Positions 36,817-52,234 of a DNA stretch of 64,000 bases are shown here, piece after piece (the stretch's first letter is position 1; each line of letters opens with the position of its first letter). The position numbers and the translations under genes were made by a program. Origin of the DNA: Sympetrum striolatum (taxonomy: Eukaryota > Arthropoda > Insecta > Odonata > Libellulidae). Location: NCBI GenBank assembly GCA_947579665.1, contig OX388351.1, forward strand, positions 2,294,001-2,358,000. Reading direction: 5' to 3'. The notes beneath the pieces were generated by a model, which was not told the origin of the DNA, searched no databases, and saw only the letters and a program-made list of their open reading frames with translations.

Positions 36817-38708
36817 AGATACAGATTTGGCTAAACCGCAGTGGTCGCCCTATGACCTCTGAAAATCGATAAAATATTAAAAATTTCGTTGTAAAGTGAG
36901 CAATCTTTCATATTATGGAAAACTTTATCTTCGCAGTTCAAGATATCACCATGGCTCTTTAGATGCTTTGCAATGACTGTATCTAAGGCAAAATTGAAAT
37001 TTGAGAGTCCATCCCTCCATTACACCCCGTGCAAATAACAGTATAATGAACTGAAGCGTCATGTTGAATAGTAAGGCTATGCAAATAAAGTGTCTTGAAG
37101 AATATAAAAGTGAAGCAGGAGGATAGAACAAGTCGTAAGATCCACGTACGTACATACAAGAAATTGGTTAAGCTACTATGTTCAATCGGTGAAAAAAGAT
37201 AAAAAAGGAACTCAACTAATAAAACTACCCTTGCGACTGTACGAAAATAGAAGAGGTGATGAATTTTGAACGTTTGGTACCTCACGTTATCCTCTCCGAT
37301 GCTGAAATACTGTATTACTGCAAGCTTTATAGATTCCATCTTGATTTTCAGTTAAATACGCACGGTATTCCTGAGGATAACGATCTTGGATTCGGCAGTT
37401 GTACATTTACACGGCCCTAATTATTGGTATGTGTATTATATTGTTATTTACAGCACCAACTGAGTAATATTAAGGAATGAGTTAACAGAAAATCTCACTC
37501 AATACTCAAATCGAGCAGTTGAAGAGTATATAATTACAAATTAAATCCTTTAAATGTAGCCTCAAATTCATATCTTTCAATAGTATTTTAGACATTTAAA
37601 AACTCTCCAAAGCTATAATTGTCAGCGTTCCGATCTTGGGTTGCCACCAAAGCTGGAAACAACGAATAAATCCGAATTACCGACAGTTGGTAAATATGAA
37701 TAAAGTAACACTTGTAATGAAAATTAATCGTTAGTACCCACGACGTATTTTTAACAAATACCGCTTAATTAAACCCGTCGTTATTAAAAATCTACCAGGG
37801 ATACAAACAAGTAATTTGAATTTCATTCCGTGCGGCAAGTGCGAGCAAACCAGAGAGATCGTAGGAAAAAAAACATTTTTTTGTCGCTGAGGGAAACGCG
37901 TCTATCTTTCCGTCTTCAACTCTCGAAGCATTCCGTCGATACCGTGGTTTCCCTCCCTTTCCTCTTCCACCTCCGTACATACTCATGCTCATCTCATTTG
38001 CAGAGACGCAGAATAGGGCAACATCCGGAGTTTTATTTAATCGACTTCCCCTAGGGAAGGACGGAGATTATAAAAGTAAACTCACGAGGTTCCGCTTTGT
38101 CTTTCCGTCGGTGTCTTTAAGGCAAATATCCCCACGGCGTGAATTACATCTGCCGTCCTACGTTTATTTTTCTTCTTTTTTTAAGGCCTCCCTTCGCCTC
38201 ATTCGCTTGTCGATCTTCATCTGTTATTACCCGAGAGGCTGACCCAAGGATGTCCAATAGCTCTATCGCTCCCCCACCTCTTCTCTGAATAGACGAAGTC
38301 AGTGGAAGGACTATAGAATAAAATACAAAAGATCCGTCAATTACCTCGGCACAATAGGATAAAATACTTCCTCAATATGTATTTTAATAAAAACCTTCGC
38401 GCATAAATTAATACATTTGTAAGCATATATTTTTACCCCATTTCAATAACGTTCATGAAGAATACATGTTAACTTAATTTTATGTTTCGTTGTAAATATT
38501 TTTCCACATTTCATTGAAAATAATAGTCGTTCATAAATTGGACCAGGTGTCGCAGGAAAAATTCTAATAGATATTTTATTATTCGTGCAATATTGTTTTC
38601 GAGACAAAATGGGGGAAAATTTGATACAATGTAGCGATATATAGTACATTTTTTCGCATCAAGAGGAATTGCAGTGTACTACTTGACTTTTCTTTTTAGA
38701 TAAATTGA
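36817..38708. other. No recognised gene
   Basis: A minus frame of 118 codons (36983-37339) and overlapping frames at 37792-38242 are unrecognised. The segment 37850-38250 is relatively GC-rich. Confidence 0.4.
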
Positions 38709-40269
<1,561 letters not shown>

Positions 40270-40501
40270 GAACGCAATCTTACTTCGTGAGCATTACTTG
40301 GAGTTATTAGCACACTTCATGGTTACCATACTCGATTCCTTTCTCCAATGTCATCTACCGCAAGAGTCTACCGCCGTATTCAACTCGAGAAGGCTTTTGT
40401 CGTGTGCAGAGCTAATTGTAATTGACGAGATGCCGTCTGCGGCGAGTGATCATTCATTCATGGCAATGTATCACAGCATCCTATTCACCCAATTCAACTT
40501 T
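40270..40501 (+). pseudogene. Possible Pif1/Helitron-type helicase remnant
   Basis: Two neighbouring plus-strand frames together resemble a piece of a Pif1-family DNA helicase. In the first (codons from about 40288) ALLGVISTLHGYHTRF resembles the family's 'SGIAA-LL-GG-TAHSRF' segment. After a frame change near 40360 the second reads ESTAVFNSRRLLSCAELIVI and then DEMPSAA and DHSFMAMYHSI. These resemble the Walker B 'LIIWDEaPM' and the following 'fEALDrtL'. Order and spacing fit, and the fragment is frameshifted and stops soon after. The Walker A region is not visible upstream. Such helicases occur in Helitrons/Helentrons and as the host Pif1. The similarity is weak and based on memory of the family. 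Confidence 0.4.
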
Positions 40502-43202
40502 TAATTGTGGATTCCCATCAATCCATCACGCATTATTCTATTGAATATACGACAAAATTAGGTTTTTCGATTGACAACCTAATTAATTGATACTTGATTA
40601 ATAGTACGGTAAATATTCGGATTTATTTACGCTTTAAAATCTTAAAATGTGTTCTTTCTTAAAGGAGATACGATACACTTGAAGACTTGAAACATAGTTT
40701 AGGTAGCTTTGTAAATAAAAACTGCTGTCTCATCCCTGTTTATACACAGGATTGGGCCTAAAAAATTTAACAATATAATAGTAGCCTTCAAAATTAGGAG
40801 AGGAAACTCAGCCTAGGATCAATTGATAGCAGCACCGTAGCAAACGTTATGGACAAGTTTCAAGCGAAACATGATTGTAGCAATATCAATAGTACTATGT
40901 TTCCTGCATCCCCCTAGATGGAGATCTCATTAGCGAAAGTGATTCTTTTGAATTAATGCTATAAACACCGAAGGATTCAACTAGGTTGGCTTTGAGTTTC
41001 CTATTTGGAAGTATTACACTCTATTTCTCGAAAAAAATAATGAAATATTAATTCTGTTGAAACCTAAATTGGCTTCCAAAACCAGTCTCTTGTGTACACA
41101 AGTCAGATCCAAATCTTAACTTGCCCTACCTTAGGAAAGATATATTGAAAAGAAAATATTTGATAACGATGGTAAAATAAATAAAATATAAAAAGATAAA
41201 AATATAGATAAAAAAGAAAATATTTGATTGTATTCAATTTTGAATTTCAACGTTAATCATTTTCGCAAAGCTAAATATTAGGAGAATATTTTTAAAGTTT
41301 ACACTTGGGTCCACAAGTACTAATTCCAAACATTTCGAATTTGCCTCATTAAAGAAATTGGTATAGATTAAAGAACTGAAATAAAAATTTAACCAAATCT
41401 ATTTTACATACACTTGTATATTTGAAGGAATCTACATATATGAAAATTAATCAAATTGCAAATTTAAATTGCTCTGTATGAATGCTAAATAATAAGTCCA
41501 TCCTTAATTTTAATATAAGAAAACCTAATCAAGAGTCTACCGTAAATTCTAAAAATTAAAGCAATTCATTTTCAGGAATACCTCCGAATCTACGAATGAT
41601 ATCCCACAACCTACGAATTATCTACTTCCACATTAGTTTCAATCATGATTTCTCTACTGATGTCATATTCTTATAAAGTAAATTTCCATGATTTCACATC
41701 ATTTTGCACCTGCGAAACTAAAATAGCTCTAATATTCTCTGGCTCTAGCAGCCCTTCAAGATAACTTCGTTATATAACTAACTTAAATTTACGTGTAACT
41801 CTTCCTCTAATTATTTTATTTATAATATTTTCTTCTTACAACCCTTTCAACAAATGTATGTATTTCTAATATTCCTCCCACTTCTTCCTTATCACTGAAT
41901 TTTCTGATTCTTTCATAACTAAATTCAAAATACAACCTTTAGCAAAAATTTAAATTTTAGGTTTTGTAATAAATATATCTATTTTTGTTATAAAATTTTA
42001 ACTCAGAAACGTAACTCACAGTGAATGAATTAGCGTTCAAGTTTTTTTTATTTTTCTCTATTTTATTTATGATAAAGATTATTTTTCTCATAATTGATTT
42101 GTTCAATCCAAGTTAAATTCATTTACAGTATATTCCTGCAGATAAGACGACAGATCAATCATAAAAATGGCCCCCAAAATCCGGGAGCGTCATGTAGGAC
42201 AGATACAAACAAAATTTTTTTCCTTATATGGTATATTTCTCTTAGGTGTAAACTTAGGTTTTTTAGGCTCATTTTAAGGTGGTGCACTTTGCCAACATCT
42301 ATTTCTTCCTTGTAAATTACATACGAAGAATGGTGAGTTACAAAAAGAGACTCTCACCCTAATGAAGTCGATATATTATTTTTATCATTATACATCATTT
42401 CAGAAGTTTGGCTTTTGTATTAGGTTTAAGTTAAAAGAAACCCGGCATTCCCGTGATACCGTTTCATTTCTCCTCTGCATTCATGCAATCACATTCCCGA
42501 GATATTTAAACGGAGATAAGCGTTAAAACATGTTTCCGTCATTACTTTTCCTTTCACTTTTAGTGCGTCCATTACTTTGGTCTTCTTGCCGCTATTCCCA
42601 TAACAAACGCCTACGCATCTCTCTGGATTTAATACATCATTTTCGCTAATCTCTTCTCACTCGATGCTATTACTGTCCCTGTTCTGTGCTGCCTCATTCA
42701 GGTACCTCTTCCTAATTTCGAATTACATAATTTTCTTCCTCTATCCCTCTATTGCGTTCTAATGCTGACTAATTTTAATCTTCTCATAAAAGCGTCCGCT
42801 ATTATAATTCCCAAAGAAATCCCCGCGCATCATCCTGTCATGCTAAGCGTCAGTCGACGGAATGAAAATGTACAAATAAAAAATATAAAATTCTCAGAGT
42901 GCGACGAAAATGCAAAGCAGCCCGCGGCTCACAACTAATGACGCTGCGGAAAAATATTATAAGACTAACTTTTGTCCTTTCTTTTTGATATGGTTACCGT
43001 GAAGTTACTTTCTTTAAACATAATTAATATTTTATGTGTATTATTGTTCGCAAGAAAATGCGGTGAATAGTATTGCTCCATCTACCTTGGTCATTGGAGA
43101 GCGAAGGGAATCTAAAAATGTTATCTGTACATCGCTGGAAACAAATAAGTTTCGGAATTTTACTAATTAGAAATATAGTTCTCTGGAAAATTAATAGTTC
43201 CT
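40502..43202. other. No recognised gene
   Basis: AT-rich, nothing supportable. A 73-codon frame at 42094-42315 is unrecognised. Confidence 0.45.
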
Positions 43203-43353
43203 GGCGTTATTTGGTGGAAGTTCTTCATGACAAGATAATAAAAGTCACTACGTAACCACGAGCAACATCATAACCTGATGATATTGCACGGCAACGTATA
43301 GTTAAAGTATATCTATATATAATAGATATGGAGTTAACATAGTGACTTTTATT
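43203..43353 (-). mobile_element. Small inverted-repeat element related to the one at 13.4 kb
   Basis: AATAAAAGTCACTACGT (43237-43253) is complementary, with one mismatch, to ACATAGTGACTTTTATT (43337-43353). Upstream, the complement of CATGAAGAACTT (43220-43231) matches the flank of the 13.4 kb copy, and both contain CGGCAACG or TGGCAACG with TTAAAGTATA. No coding capacity. Confidence 0.6.
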
Positions 43354-46300
43354 CTCTGATAATTCTCTAGAGTTGTAAAATATTTCAGTGATAAAACTGA
43401 AACAAATAACAGCTTTGATAAGCGATATAGAAAACTAACAAATATGATGCTTATGACGTTTTTTTATTACTATCCTGATTTCCGTTTCATTCAAAATTTA
43501 CAAACAACCTTCGAGTAAATAAATTCCGTTTTCACGGCAAATCATATTTTGGTCACTCGCATATTTCCGTGCACCATATAACGATCTTGTAGCTGAGGAC
43601 ATTTTTAATGCTCTTGACTTCATGAATACTGATTTCATCAAAGCGATGGATTTGATCCCGTCGTTCCCTCAGAATATACCACTTAAAGACTTGTTCAGAA
43701 ATCACTTCCGATCGTCTGCTGAGACGAGGCCGTCATCCTTATCGACCTGCCCCCCCGTGAAGTACTGCTCAGAATTCAAAGATTTAGTTCAAGGAAATGG
43801 AACCAGATATTGGATTTCGGGTTCCTGCGCATGAAAAGTATTATTTGCAGGATTTCTTGCACTTTGACGAGGGCTGTCGAAATGACATTCGAGTCCGCAA
43901 CATTCTGTAAGTTCAGGTCGTTGGCAATCGTCTATATCACTGACAATTGATGATGAATTAAGTAACATGCGGTCGTTGTTCATCGTCATCGGTCCTCTAC
44001 AAATTACGAGAGTACACCTAACACTTTATCTGTACAATACTTGATTTGTGCAGTTTCCATTTATTATGACGCATTGCGGGATGTTGTTTTTAAAATGATG
44101 TTTCGACTTGGATTGTTTGATTTAACACAAGTTAGTATAATTATTTAAAATAAAGCAAAGATTTGTTGGTGGTTAGCACCTGGCTAATGTGGAAAAATCA
44201 ATTGCGATAAGGAAGACAATATTCAGGTTATATAAAAATAAATTTCGGTTCAAATAACAGTCGATGATGGCAAAGAGAAAAAGAATATTGACATTGATTT
44301 CGTTCATGTTATTACTTTTTCAGATGTGCTTTACTTGTCCACTAGTTCGTTGCATTAAACACGAATTTATGAAACTATGACATATGCCTATGGTTACTCA
44401 ATCTGCACTATTATCCTTTAATTTTGAGAACTACTTGATACCGTCCAAAGAAATAGAGAATGAATCGAAATATTTCATGAGTAACGAGGCGATATAACTG
44501 ACCTGGGGAATATGCATCGTAGCGGTTAAACTCAAAAAGAGGTCACTGCCCTAATGTTGGACGCCTCATCGCGTTGTTTGACCAAAGTTTATAAACATAG
44601 TTCCTGTAATGGACTAGAACATGACCGTATCTCACGCGTGGAATCCCTTTCGGAGAAGTTAACTCCCCTTCACAAACATTCTGCTTCTCTCTTTGACATC
44701 TGACCTTAAGACCTCTCCCCACGACCTCTCACGCCGAGATTGCCAACAGGATGATATGATATTTTCTGGCAATTTGAAAATAAATACGCGCAGCCAACTT
44801 TTATACGGACATGTTATTTCCTATTAAGACATTCCGAAATTAAGCGTAAAATGAGAAAGCTTGTTTACTCAACTCTGTCCTTTATTTCTTCTAGCGGGTT
44901 CCTCGAAGTCTTCATTTTTCCTTCACACAATTAGTTTTCTAGTAAATTTGTCTCGGCACTGATTGTGAATGGCGTCTTCTCAGACACATAAATTAGGTAA
45001 AAACGATTAGTTTAGTTATACGTACACAGTTATATGAATATCATTCAGCGATGCTTGGTGGAATTTCATCATAAAAGAATCTTTACTGTCAAAGGATTTT
45101 ATATAAGTTTTGATAATAAATATTATTCGTAAAAAAATCTTTAAAAATCATCTAGGGAGCCAAAATTCATGCTGTAAATTTAAGAAATAAACTGTGAATT
45201 TAATCATAATTGTATACATATATTTATATAAATTATATAAATGTACAATACATAAATGTATCGATTACTTAGAAGGAAAAATATAAAAATTTTCAGCGTT
45301 CTACCATCATCAGGATCCAACTAATAACCAATAAAACTGAAATTAGTTTCCTGTGGAAAAATACTTCCTGTTTTTCGTCCTTCGTCCTAACAACCTAGAT
45401 TTCCCCGACTTTCTGGCCGTATCAGATCGGCTCCTTTAAAAAAGGAGAACATAGTGACCATAAAGCTTTACAAGTACGTAGTTTCTCTGAAGTTTTCACT
45501 AAGTTAATCATTGGCTTAAAGCATCTATCCTAAGATTCCTATCCCTCGACCGAAATATCTGCGTAACTTACACATATTTGCCTTAGATAAAATTGCTTTT
45601 CGCCGTGTTATTTCTAATTCTTCACGTATGCAACAGATTAGAAAATGTCTTTATGGACATTCAATTGTATAAATGACTTAACAGGTCCAATTTTAGATCC
45701 CTTTTACGGACAGTGCAAATGCTTACAGACGGATGACAACCATGATTTCCACGTCAGATTACCTCCTCCAATCTGGATCTGGGGTGGAAGATCAACCCTC
45801 CGGCCCACGCAAGACGTCCGCCATACGCTCTTTAAGGCCTTCCGGAAGGCACTCCGTCTGACCCTCTCAGCGTCTCTCCGACTGCGCTTTGTTCCTCATT
45901 AGAGCCGACGCTTTTGACGTCGGCAGGCGTCTATTGTGTGGAGTACGTCTACAAGAACTACGCGGTTTTAAGTAACGCGCAGAGAGGAAATGGAAGTTGA
46001 GTAGGCGGAAGGAAGAGTGCCCGCTTTGAGTTAACGTATACCGAAAGTTAGGAAACCTCCCCGTGAAATGTGAGGCAGCAACTAATAGCTCTAATGTTGC
46101 GCCAAACTTGAGGCGCCTGAGGGAGTTCCGTTTGCGCAAAAGATTCTTCTCTTTCCTACGAAGACCTTTTGGATCGTGGTCTTTGAGTACGGCGTCCGAG
46201 TAGCTGTGATATTGCGCGCAAAAGGAGTTCGTACATGTCGGGAATTTCTCGGATTATTCTCGATTAAAATTAACATTACTCTTTTATATAAAAGGTTTGC

Positions 46301-49300
46301 ATTCAGATAATATACTTACAATACTTTGCTCCCTTTGAATGAGGAATGTATTCTTCAGATCGCCATTTTACGGAGGAAAATGTATTCTTATTTATAATAA
46401 TAATATTAATTATTATTATTATTATTATCCTTACAACGTCGCTATGTAAAAAATAACTTTATAAGTTGTTGGTAAAAATTTTATTTAAAATACTAATTCA
46501 AAAGGACCTTTTTATTTTAGACAGAAGTTTCAAATTATAAACTTCAATCTTCGACCTCATCGAACTTTAAAATAATGAAGCACATAATTGCTAGATCTTA
46601 AATGGATTTTCTTAAAACACTTAATTCATAGTTAGAAAACATCCTGGTTTTCACATAATACGATCTTTTGAGCCTTCGCTGGAGTTTTCTGTTAGCGATG
46701 TCTTGAAATCTGCCGAAAAGAGGCAAGTCGATGCGATATTTTTAGACTTCCGGATATTATTAGATACCGCGTATACATTGGTATCTTAATTAAAAATTAC
46801 AGGTATCGATGAGAAATATTAAACTGGGAAAAGGACTTTCTATTTGACAATGAACAATGAGCATTATTGGACAGTGTTAGCTCCAAAATATTTTAAGTAA
46901 CCTCCGGCGTCTCCCTAAGTTCGGAACGTTACTATTTTTCGTAAATAAATCAACCCCTATTTATTTATTTCAGTGCATAAAGCAACTTATATTTTATTCT
47001 CCTATAGCAATCAATTCTTAACGCTTTTACGTACAGCCTCCAATGGAAAAAACTTGATTACAGTGGAATCGGTGAAATGTCTTTGAGTAACAGGAATGAC
47101 TCAACATGGGGTATCAGTAATACATGTGGAAGAGCACTTATGAAACCTTTGCCAGGACATTAGTCGATAGGAGCGAAGAAAACTTTTTAGACTGATGATA
47201 CTTTGCGTTAGTTAGGCCTTACGCCGATAGCGTTGCATGTAGCTTACCCCGCCGACAAAAGTCTTATTCATAGATCTTCACGCTTACGTCAATACGTTTT
47301 GATTCACCACTGACTCGGATGCTTCAGGGGGTAGGATGAGATTATGTAGAAGATAGATAATTTAAACAAAGGTTTATTTACTCAGAATACTGAGAGAGAG
47401 TGTTCTTAGAATACTTTTTCGATATTGTGCGTCCCCTATGTTCCATAAGCAGTACTGATGCTGCGAGGAAGATCAGAGATACTAATTAAGTCTCTATAAG
47501 AATTCATTTTTCCTCGTACGATACGCGAAAGTAATCGATTAGGAATGGACCTCATGGAGCGTGTATCACAAGCCGAAAGATGGATAGCTGGGTATAAACG
47601 TAGTTTTAACGGTAACCAAATAAAAAAAAATTAAAAAGTCAATTAAAAGAGACAATATTTTGAATTCAAAGTATCAGCAACCCGAAAAGGTAATAAAGTG
47701 GGTAAAAATGATAGAAGCATAAGAATTCAATGTGCCTCTTGAAAATCTAGGCAATTTATAAAGTAAAGAAGAACTATACTGCGTTAGATATCATGTATTT
47801 TAACCTTTTCTGTCTACGAAATAATCACTTCAGCAATAAGGTACGATAAAAGATCTGAAGATTAAGAGGCTAAACTACCTTGATGCGATTCTTTATCATG
47901 TATAGTAACTGTAAACTGCTTATATAGAGATTAGGCGTTCAAGGAGCCATATAAACCGACAGCTAAATTAGCAACATCCGGTGTAATTACTGCGACAATA
48001 CACCACATTGAGGCATAATGTGGCAGAGTGAAGCGCACGGTTTATACACCGCTTCAACATGATAATTAATTGTCTCTTTATCGCCTAGATAGTTTGGCGT
48101 TATAGGCAGTATAATCGCCGTAAAGTTCCTCTAGCTTTACGATCCATAAAAATGATATAGTTTTGCAACGGCAAAACCTGCAGTATTATCTCTCCGATAT
48201 CAACTCGAATATCTCTCAAAGAACGGTAATGGAACGAAATATTTGAAGAGGCACTCGTGGGAGTCAATAGCAACGCAATTAATTAGAGCTCACTGAGTTC
48301 CATACACTTCCAGCGGAAGGCATATTTAGAGGCAAAATGGGGCATTTCATTGGTCGATCATCGCGGGCGCATTTGATTTGAGGATAATTAGTTTCGAGTA
48401 CGATGATTGAGTGGCATTTTAAAAGTGAATCCTCTTTCACGATAACTATGGGACTTTCCTTGGCAGATAGAAAGTAATTGGAAAAGTGATTAACGCTATA
48501 CGATTGTATCTGCCAAACATTCTCTCCGATCATCTTATTCCTTGAAATCAGGTCCTTCATCGTTCAAAGCTATGCCTAACAGTATCAGGAACTTCAGAAA
48601 GAAATATACTTCAAGTCTTTGATAGAAATAAGAATAAATATAGAATAGAAAGAAGCAAACTTTTGATATTATTTAATTTTCCATTTGCGTTTTATTGCAT
48701 TTTCTTTAAAAATTACCCATCGAGAAATTCTTTGATAGGGTAAAGAATATGATATAAGCTAAGGAATATTCAGACACTAAAACTTCCTTGGGTTTCTTTG
48801 CATCTAACGTAAGGATTAGAGCACACTTTGATACGAAGTCGCGCGACTTTGTCTCAGGATCGTGTCTAACGATTGTATCTAGACATTCGGGAGTCAAAAT
48901 GCGGTGCATCGCGAATTTTCTGAGACAGAGTTCGGAGAATTTTTGTATCGCGCTCGAAATGGGAAAGACATGGGAACTTTAGACAATGTTCCTCGATTTT
49001 TTGTAGTGTAAAGGCGTTGAGAGACAGAAACTTATAGCGTTATAAGAGCTATATCTAAGAATATTCTCAAACTCCTAGCGAGCTTTTTGGGAAAATTTCC
49101 ATGCCATCTCAGCTGGTTTCTTTGCTGTAATTTTTATTATAATTATTCATTTAGCTTGTTAATGGCTCATATTGGAATATTTATCCGTTAATTTAATTCT
49201 TCTATTTAATAATCCTATCTGGATGTCGTTCTCATTCTTCTTAAAATTAATATCGCTAGTTATAATTTTACTATTTGTTCTTATGGCTATAGTCTATCTT

Positions 49301-49357
49301 TCAGGTCATTTGCTACAGTATGCATATCTATTATATATAGACGCTTCTCCGGATATA

Positions 49358-49359
<2 letters not shown>
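43354..49359. other. No recognised gene
   Basis: Six kilobases with no gene I can name. A 70-codon frame at 43622-43834 has coding-like composition (FIKAMDLIPSFPQNIPLKDL) but no known motif. The stretch 45690-46140 is clearly more GC-rich, with short hairpins (GCCTTCCGGAAGGC at 45837; GCCGACGC...GACGTCGGC at 45903), and could be a promoter or exon. A TAA/ATT repeat lies at 46396-46429. A 14-bp palindrome (AAGTCGCGCGACTT) lies at 48836-48849. Confidence 0.4.

Positions 49360-49415
<56 letters not shown>
49360..49415. repeat. TA dinucleotide microsatellite
   Basis: Uninterrupted TA repeat directly upstream of the larger B-box array. Confidence 0.97.
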
Positions 49416-49417
<2 letters not shown>

Positions 49418-49440
49418 TTATATAGATATAGCCGACTTTG

Positions 49441-50379
49441 AACCTCGGTGTCATGGGTTCGATTCCAGAAGGCCCCTAAGTCGCGATTTTCCCCATAAGA
49501 TTACATGGCGGGGATTTTCGAAAATTTTTTTCAGGCACTTCCCGGAAAAGGAGAGAGTTGAACCTCGAGGGATCGCTAGAAGCCGTGCATATCCAACGAA
49601 AATCAAAAACACATCGCCGAATATGGTCCATGGTTCGATGCTAGGTCAAAAATCGGCCGTTTAAAATGCATTGCAACGATTTTGAAGATTTTTTTTGGAT
49701 CCTTTCCCGATAACATGGATACTTGAAACTCGGCAAGTTGATAGATATCATAAAGATATTTCATAATAAAATTTTACATGTTTGCTGATGGTCCTTGGTT
49801 CGATCCCAGAGGGCTATTTGCACTTCTCAATGCATTTCTTACGGAGATAACGGAAACAAAATTTAGGTACTTCCCGGCATGACATCTACTTGAAACTTTG
49901 CATGATAGAAGGACAAGTCTTTACAAATCAAACTGTGCATTCACTGCTTACAATATGTCCTGGGTTCGACACCAGGTGTCTCTGCAATCAGAATTTGATC
50001 CGATTTTTAGGAATTATTTTGAAACCCTTGCCCATAATATAGAAACTTGAAATTTGGCATATAGATAGAGATCATTAATAACTTTTAGAAACATGTTTTT
50101 GATTTCCAAGATCGTCCTTGGTTCGAATCCAGAGAGCCATTAACATTCGTGAAAATTAGAACTTCTTTTGAGGCAGTTGTAGCCAATATTTCTGCTTGAA
50201 TTTTCAGACATTGTTAGAGATGGTGATCTTCTATTGTGTTGCATAGTAAGTTCACCAGAGAGACCCGGGTTCGATGCCAGACGATGGAATTTCAGCGAAT
50301 TTGAAGAAGTATTTCAATCCTTTTTTTTTTCTTTTGAGGACCGACCCGATACGATGCCGATATCTGCTTGCAGTATGCA
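49441..50379 (+). repeat. B-box (tRNA T-arm-like) unit array, 6 units
   Basis: Six unit starts: GGTTCGATTCC (49456), GGTTCGATGCT (49632), GGTTCGATCCC (49797), GGTTCGACACC (49963), GGTTCGAATCC (50120) and GGTTCGATGCC (50269). The spacing is 176, 165, 166, 157 and 149 bp. The fourth lies in a perfect T-arm-like hairpin (CCTGG, then loop, then CCAGG at 49959-49975). Most units share a later ACTTGAAACT or ACTTGAAATT string. Start (CCTCGGTGTCATGG) and end (TGCTTGCAGTATGCAA) match the 25.3 kb copy. No A box or complete tRNA fold accompanies the boxes and there is no reading frame. Confidence 0.78.
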
Positions 50380-52234
50380 AGCTACATTTTACTCGTAAAT
50401 ATATATTTTCGCATGTTTCTCTATTTTTAGAGTCAATCCCTCATTGTCCTAATATTAGGTTATTCACTCGGCCCTTCACGTCATTAACTTGCGGATGCCC
50501 GGAATATGAGACAAAATATAACCGACGATAGAAACTAATTAAAATTAATGTTTGCAGAAAATTTAGTAATTTTTTAAATTGTGAAGTGAGGCGGAGATAA
50601 TTTATATTTTAGAGCTTAAATTATATATTTGTATTCAGCAATTTGAATGACCAACGATGCGCCGAAAAATTTCCTTCGGTACCGCAGTTTAAATTATGCG
50701 TGCTGCTGTATTCTTTTCTGTATTTTTCAAGTAACGCATTTATTTATTCATCATTCTCAAATTTCATCAAAAATGTAATAACAGATATATAACGATGACA
50801 GCAAAATAATATGATAAAAACTGCAGTAAAATTATATCAAGCCTAATTTCATATATTAACAACGCGTAAGGTGATATAATTAGAGAAACAATTAACCGAA
50901 ATTATGAATCTTTATTTTAATGTCTATTGTTAATTTATTTTGCTTCATATATCATTTTGATAATAGCTATCTTTATGTATAATTGCATTACAGAGGAGAT
51001 AATAATGAAACTTTTGGCAATAAATTTTGATCGATTCACTCTTCGAATGCTCAATTACCATCATTATGTTCATAATGTTGTAATAATAACTGATTTTCCG
51101 TAGGTATCATACCATTTAAAAATAATATTATACTGAATGATATCATGAGTATGATAAACCGAAGAGATAGCACTTTTTCTTCTCGTTTCCTTTAGAAAAG
51201 AAATTCAAATTCATAATAAAAGAAAGTAGTTAAGCGAGGAAAACCTTTGCAATTTGAAATTGAGAAAGAAAGACCTATTTGTTGGAAAATACCAATGGAG
51301 TACAGTAAGATCACAGAGTAGCGTTAGAGAGTAATGGCAGTGGAGTAAGATAAACCTCTGACAAAAAGAAACCGTTATAAGTGCACATTAAGTAAAAGAT
51401 ATATTAAAAAGATATTATAAGCGAACTTAACACGCGAATTTTATCATTTCGATATAACGTTTCTAGAATAACTGTAATAAGTTGTAATGAAATAAAAGCA
51501 AATAATCAATCCCAAAGAGAAAACATGGCAGTTTAAGTCATTATTTGCAAAATCACAATAAAAAATCTACTCTTTCAGACATCCTACCTCATGACGATGA
51601 TAAAAGTTAGGCCAAAGCACCCGTACTGCATCTCGACATAGAGATATAAGTTTTGCCAACGAGTCACTATAAATGGAATCGGCTGTTGAACCGGTCATAA
51701 TGCAGGAAAAGAACATTACAGCGACGTAATGAAGGAAGCTGTTTTCGAACGGAATTGCATTTTGTCGTTCATAAGGACTGTGCTCTCGAATCCAAAAGAC
51801 CTTTAGGTTCATTTTCTGAGGCAATTCCGCGTAATGACTAGCGTGAGTTTCTACTAATGCTGCAAGGTAAAAACGGGGACCTCGTTTGTTTCATTTCATT
51901 TCGGGAATAAGAGGAGGAAATAGAGTGAGTAGATATGGGAGACCATAGGCTCAAAACTACATATATCTCATGTCGTGACTTAACGTCCATATTTCATTTT
52001 GGTTCAACAAACATTTTCCATTATAGCAATGAACATTACTGGAGAAACGTCCTAATTTGTTTCGAAATGTATGTAAAACGAAAATATGACTTTTTAATTC
52101 TGCATATATTGATTTCTGTACCCCCTTAAACTTCTCGACAACCTGGCCGATTCATGTAGGTATCATTTCTGGAAAATTCCAACCAGTGCAAACAATTTCA
52201 CGCGGCCTTTCACCTTTCTCCAAAATAATTACAA
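50380..52234. other. No recognised gene
   Basis: AT-rich. An 85-codon minus frame at 51567-51824 is unrecognised. Confidence 0.45.

Noticed and set aside
48830..48860. Same short peptide (TKSRDFVS) on both strands
   Set aside because: It results from the 14-bp palindrome AAGTCGCGCGACTT; nothing more is implied.
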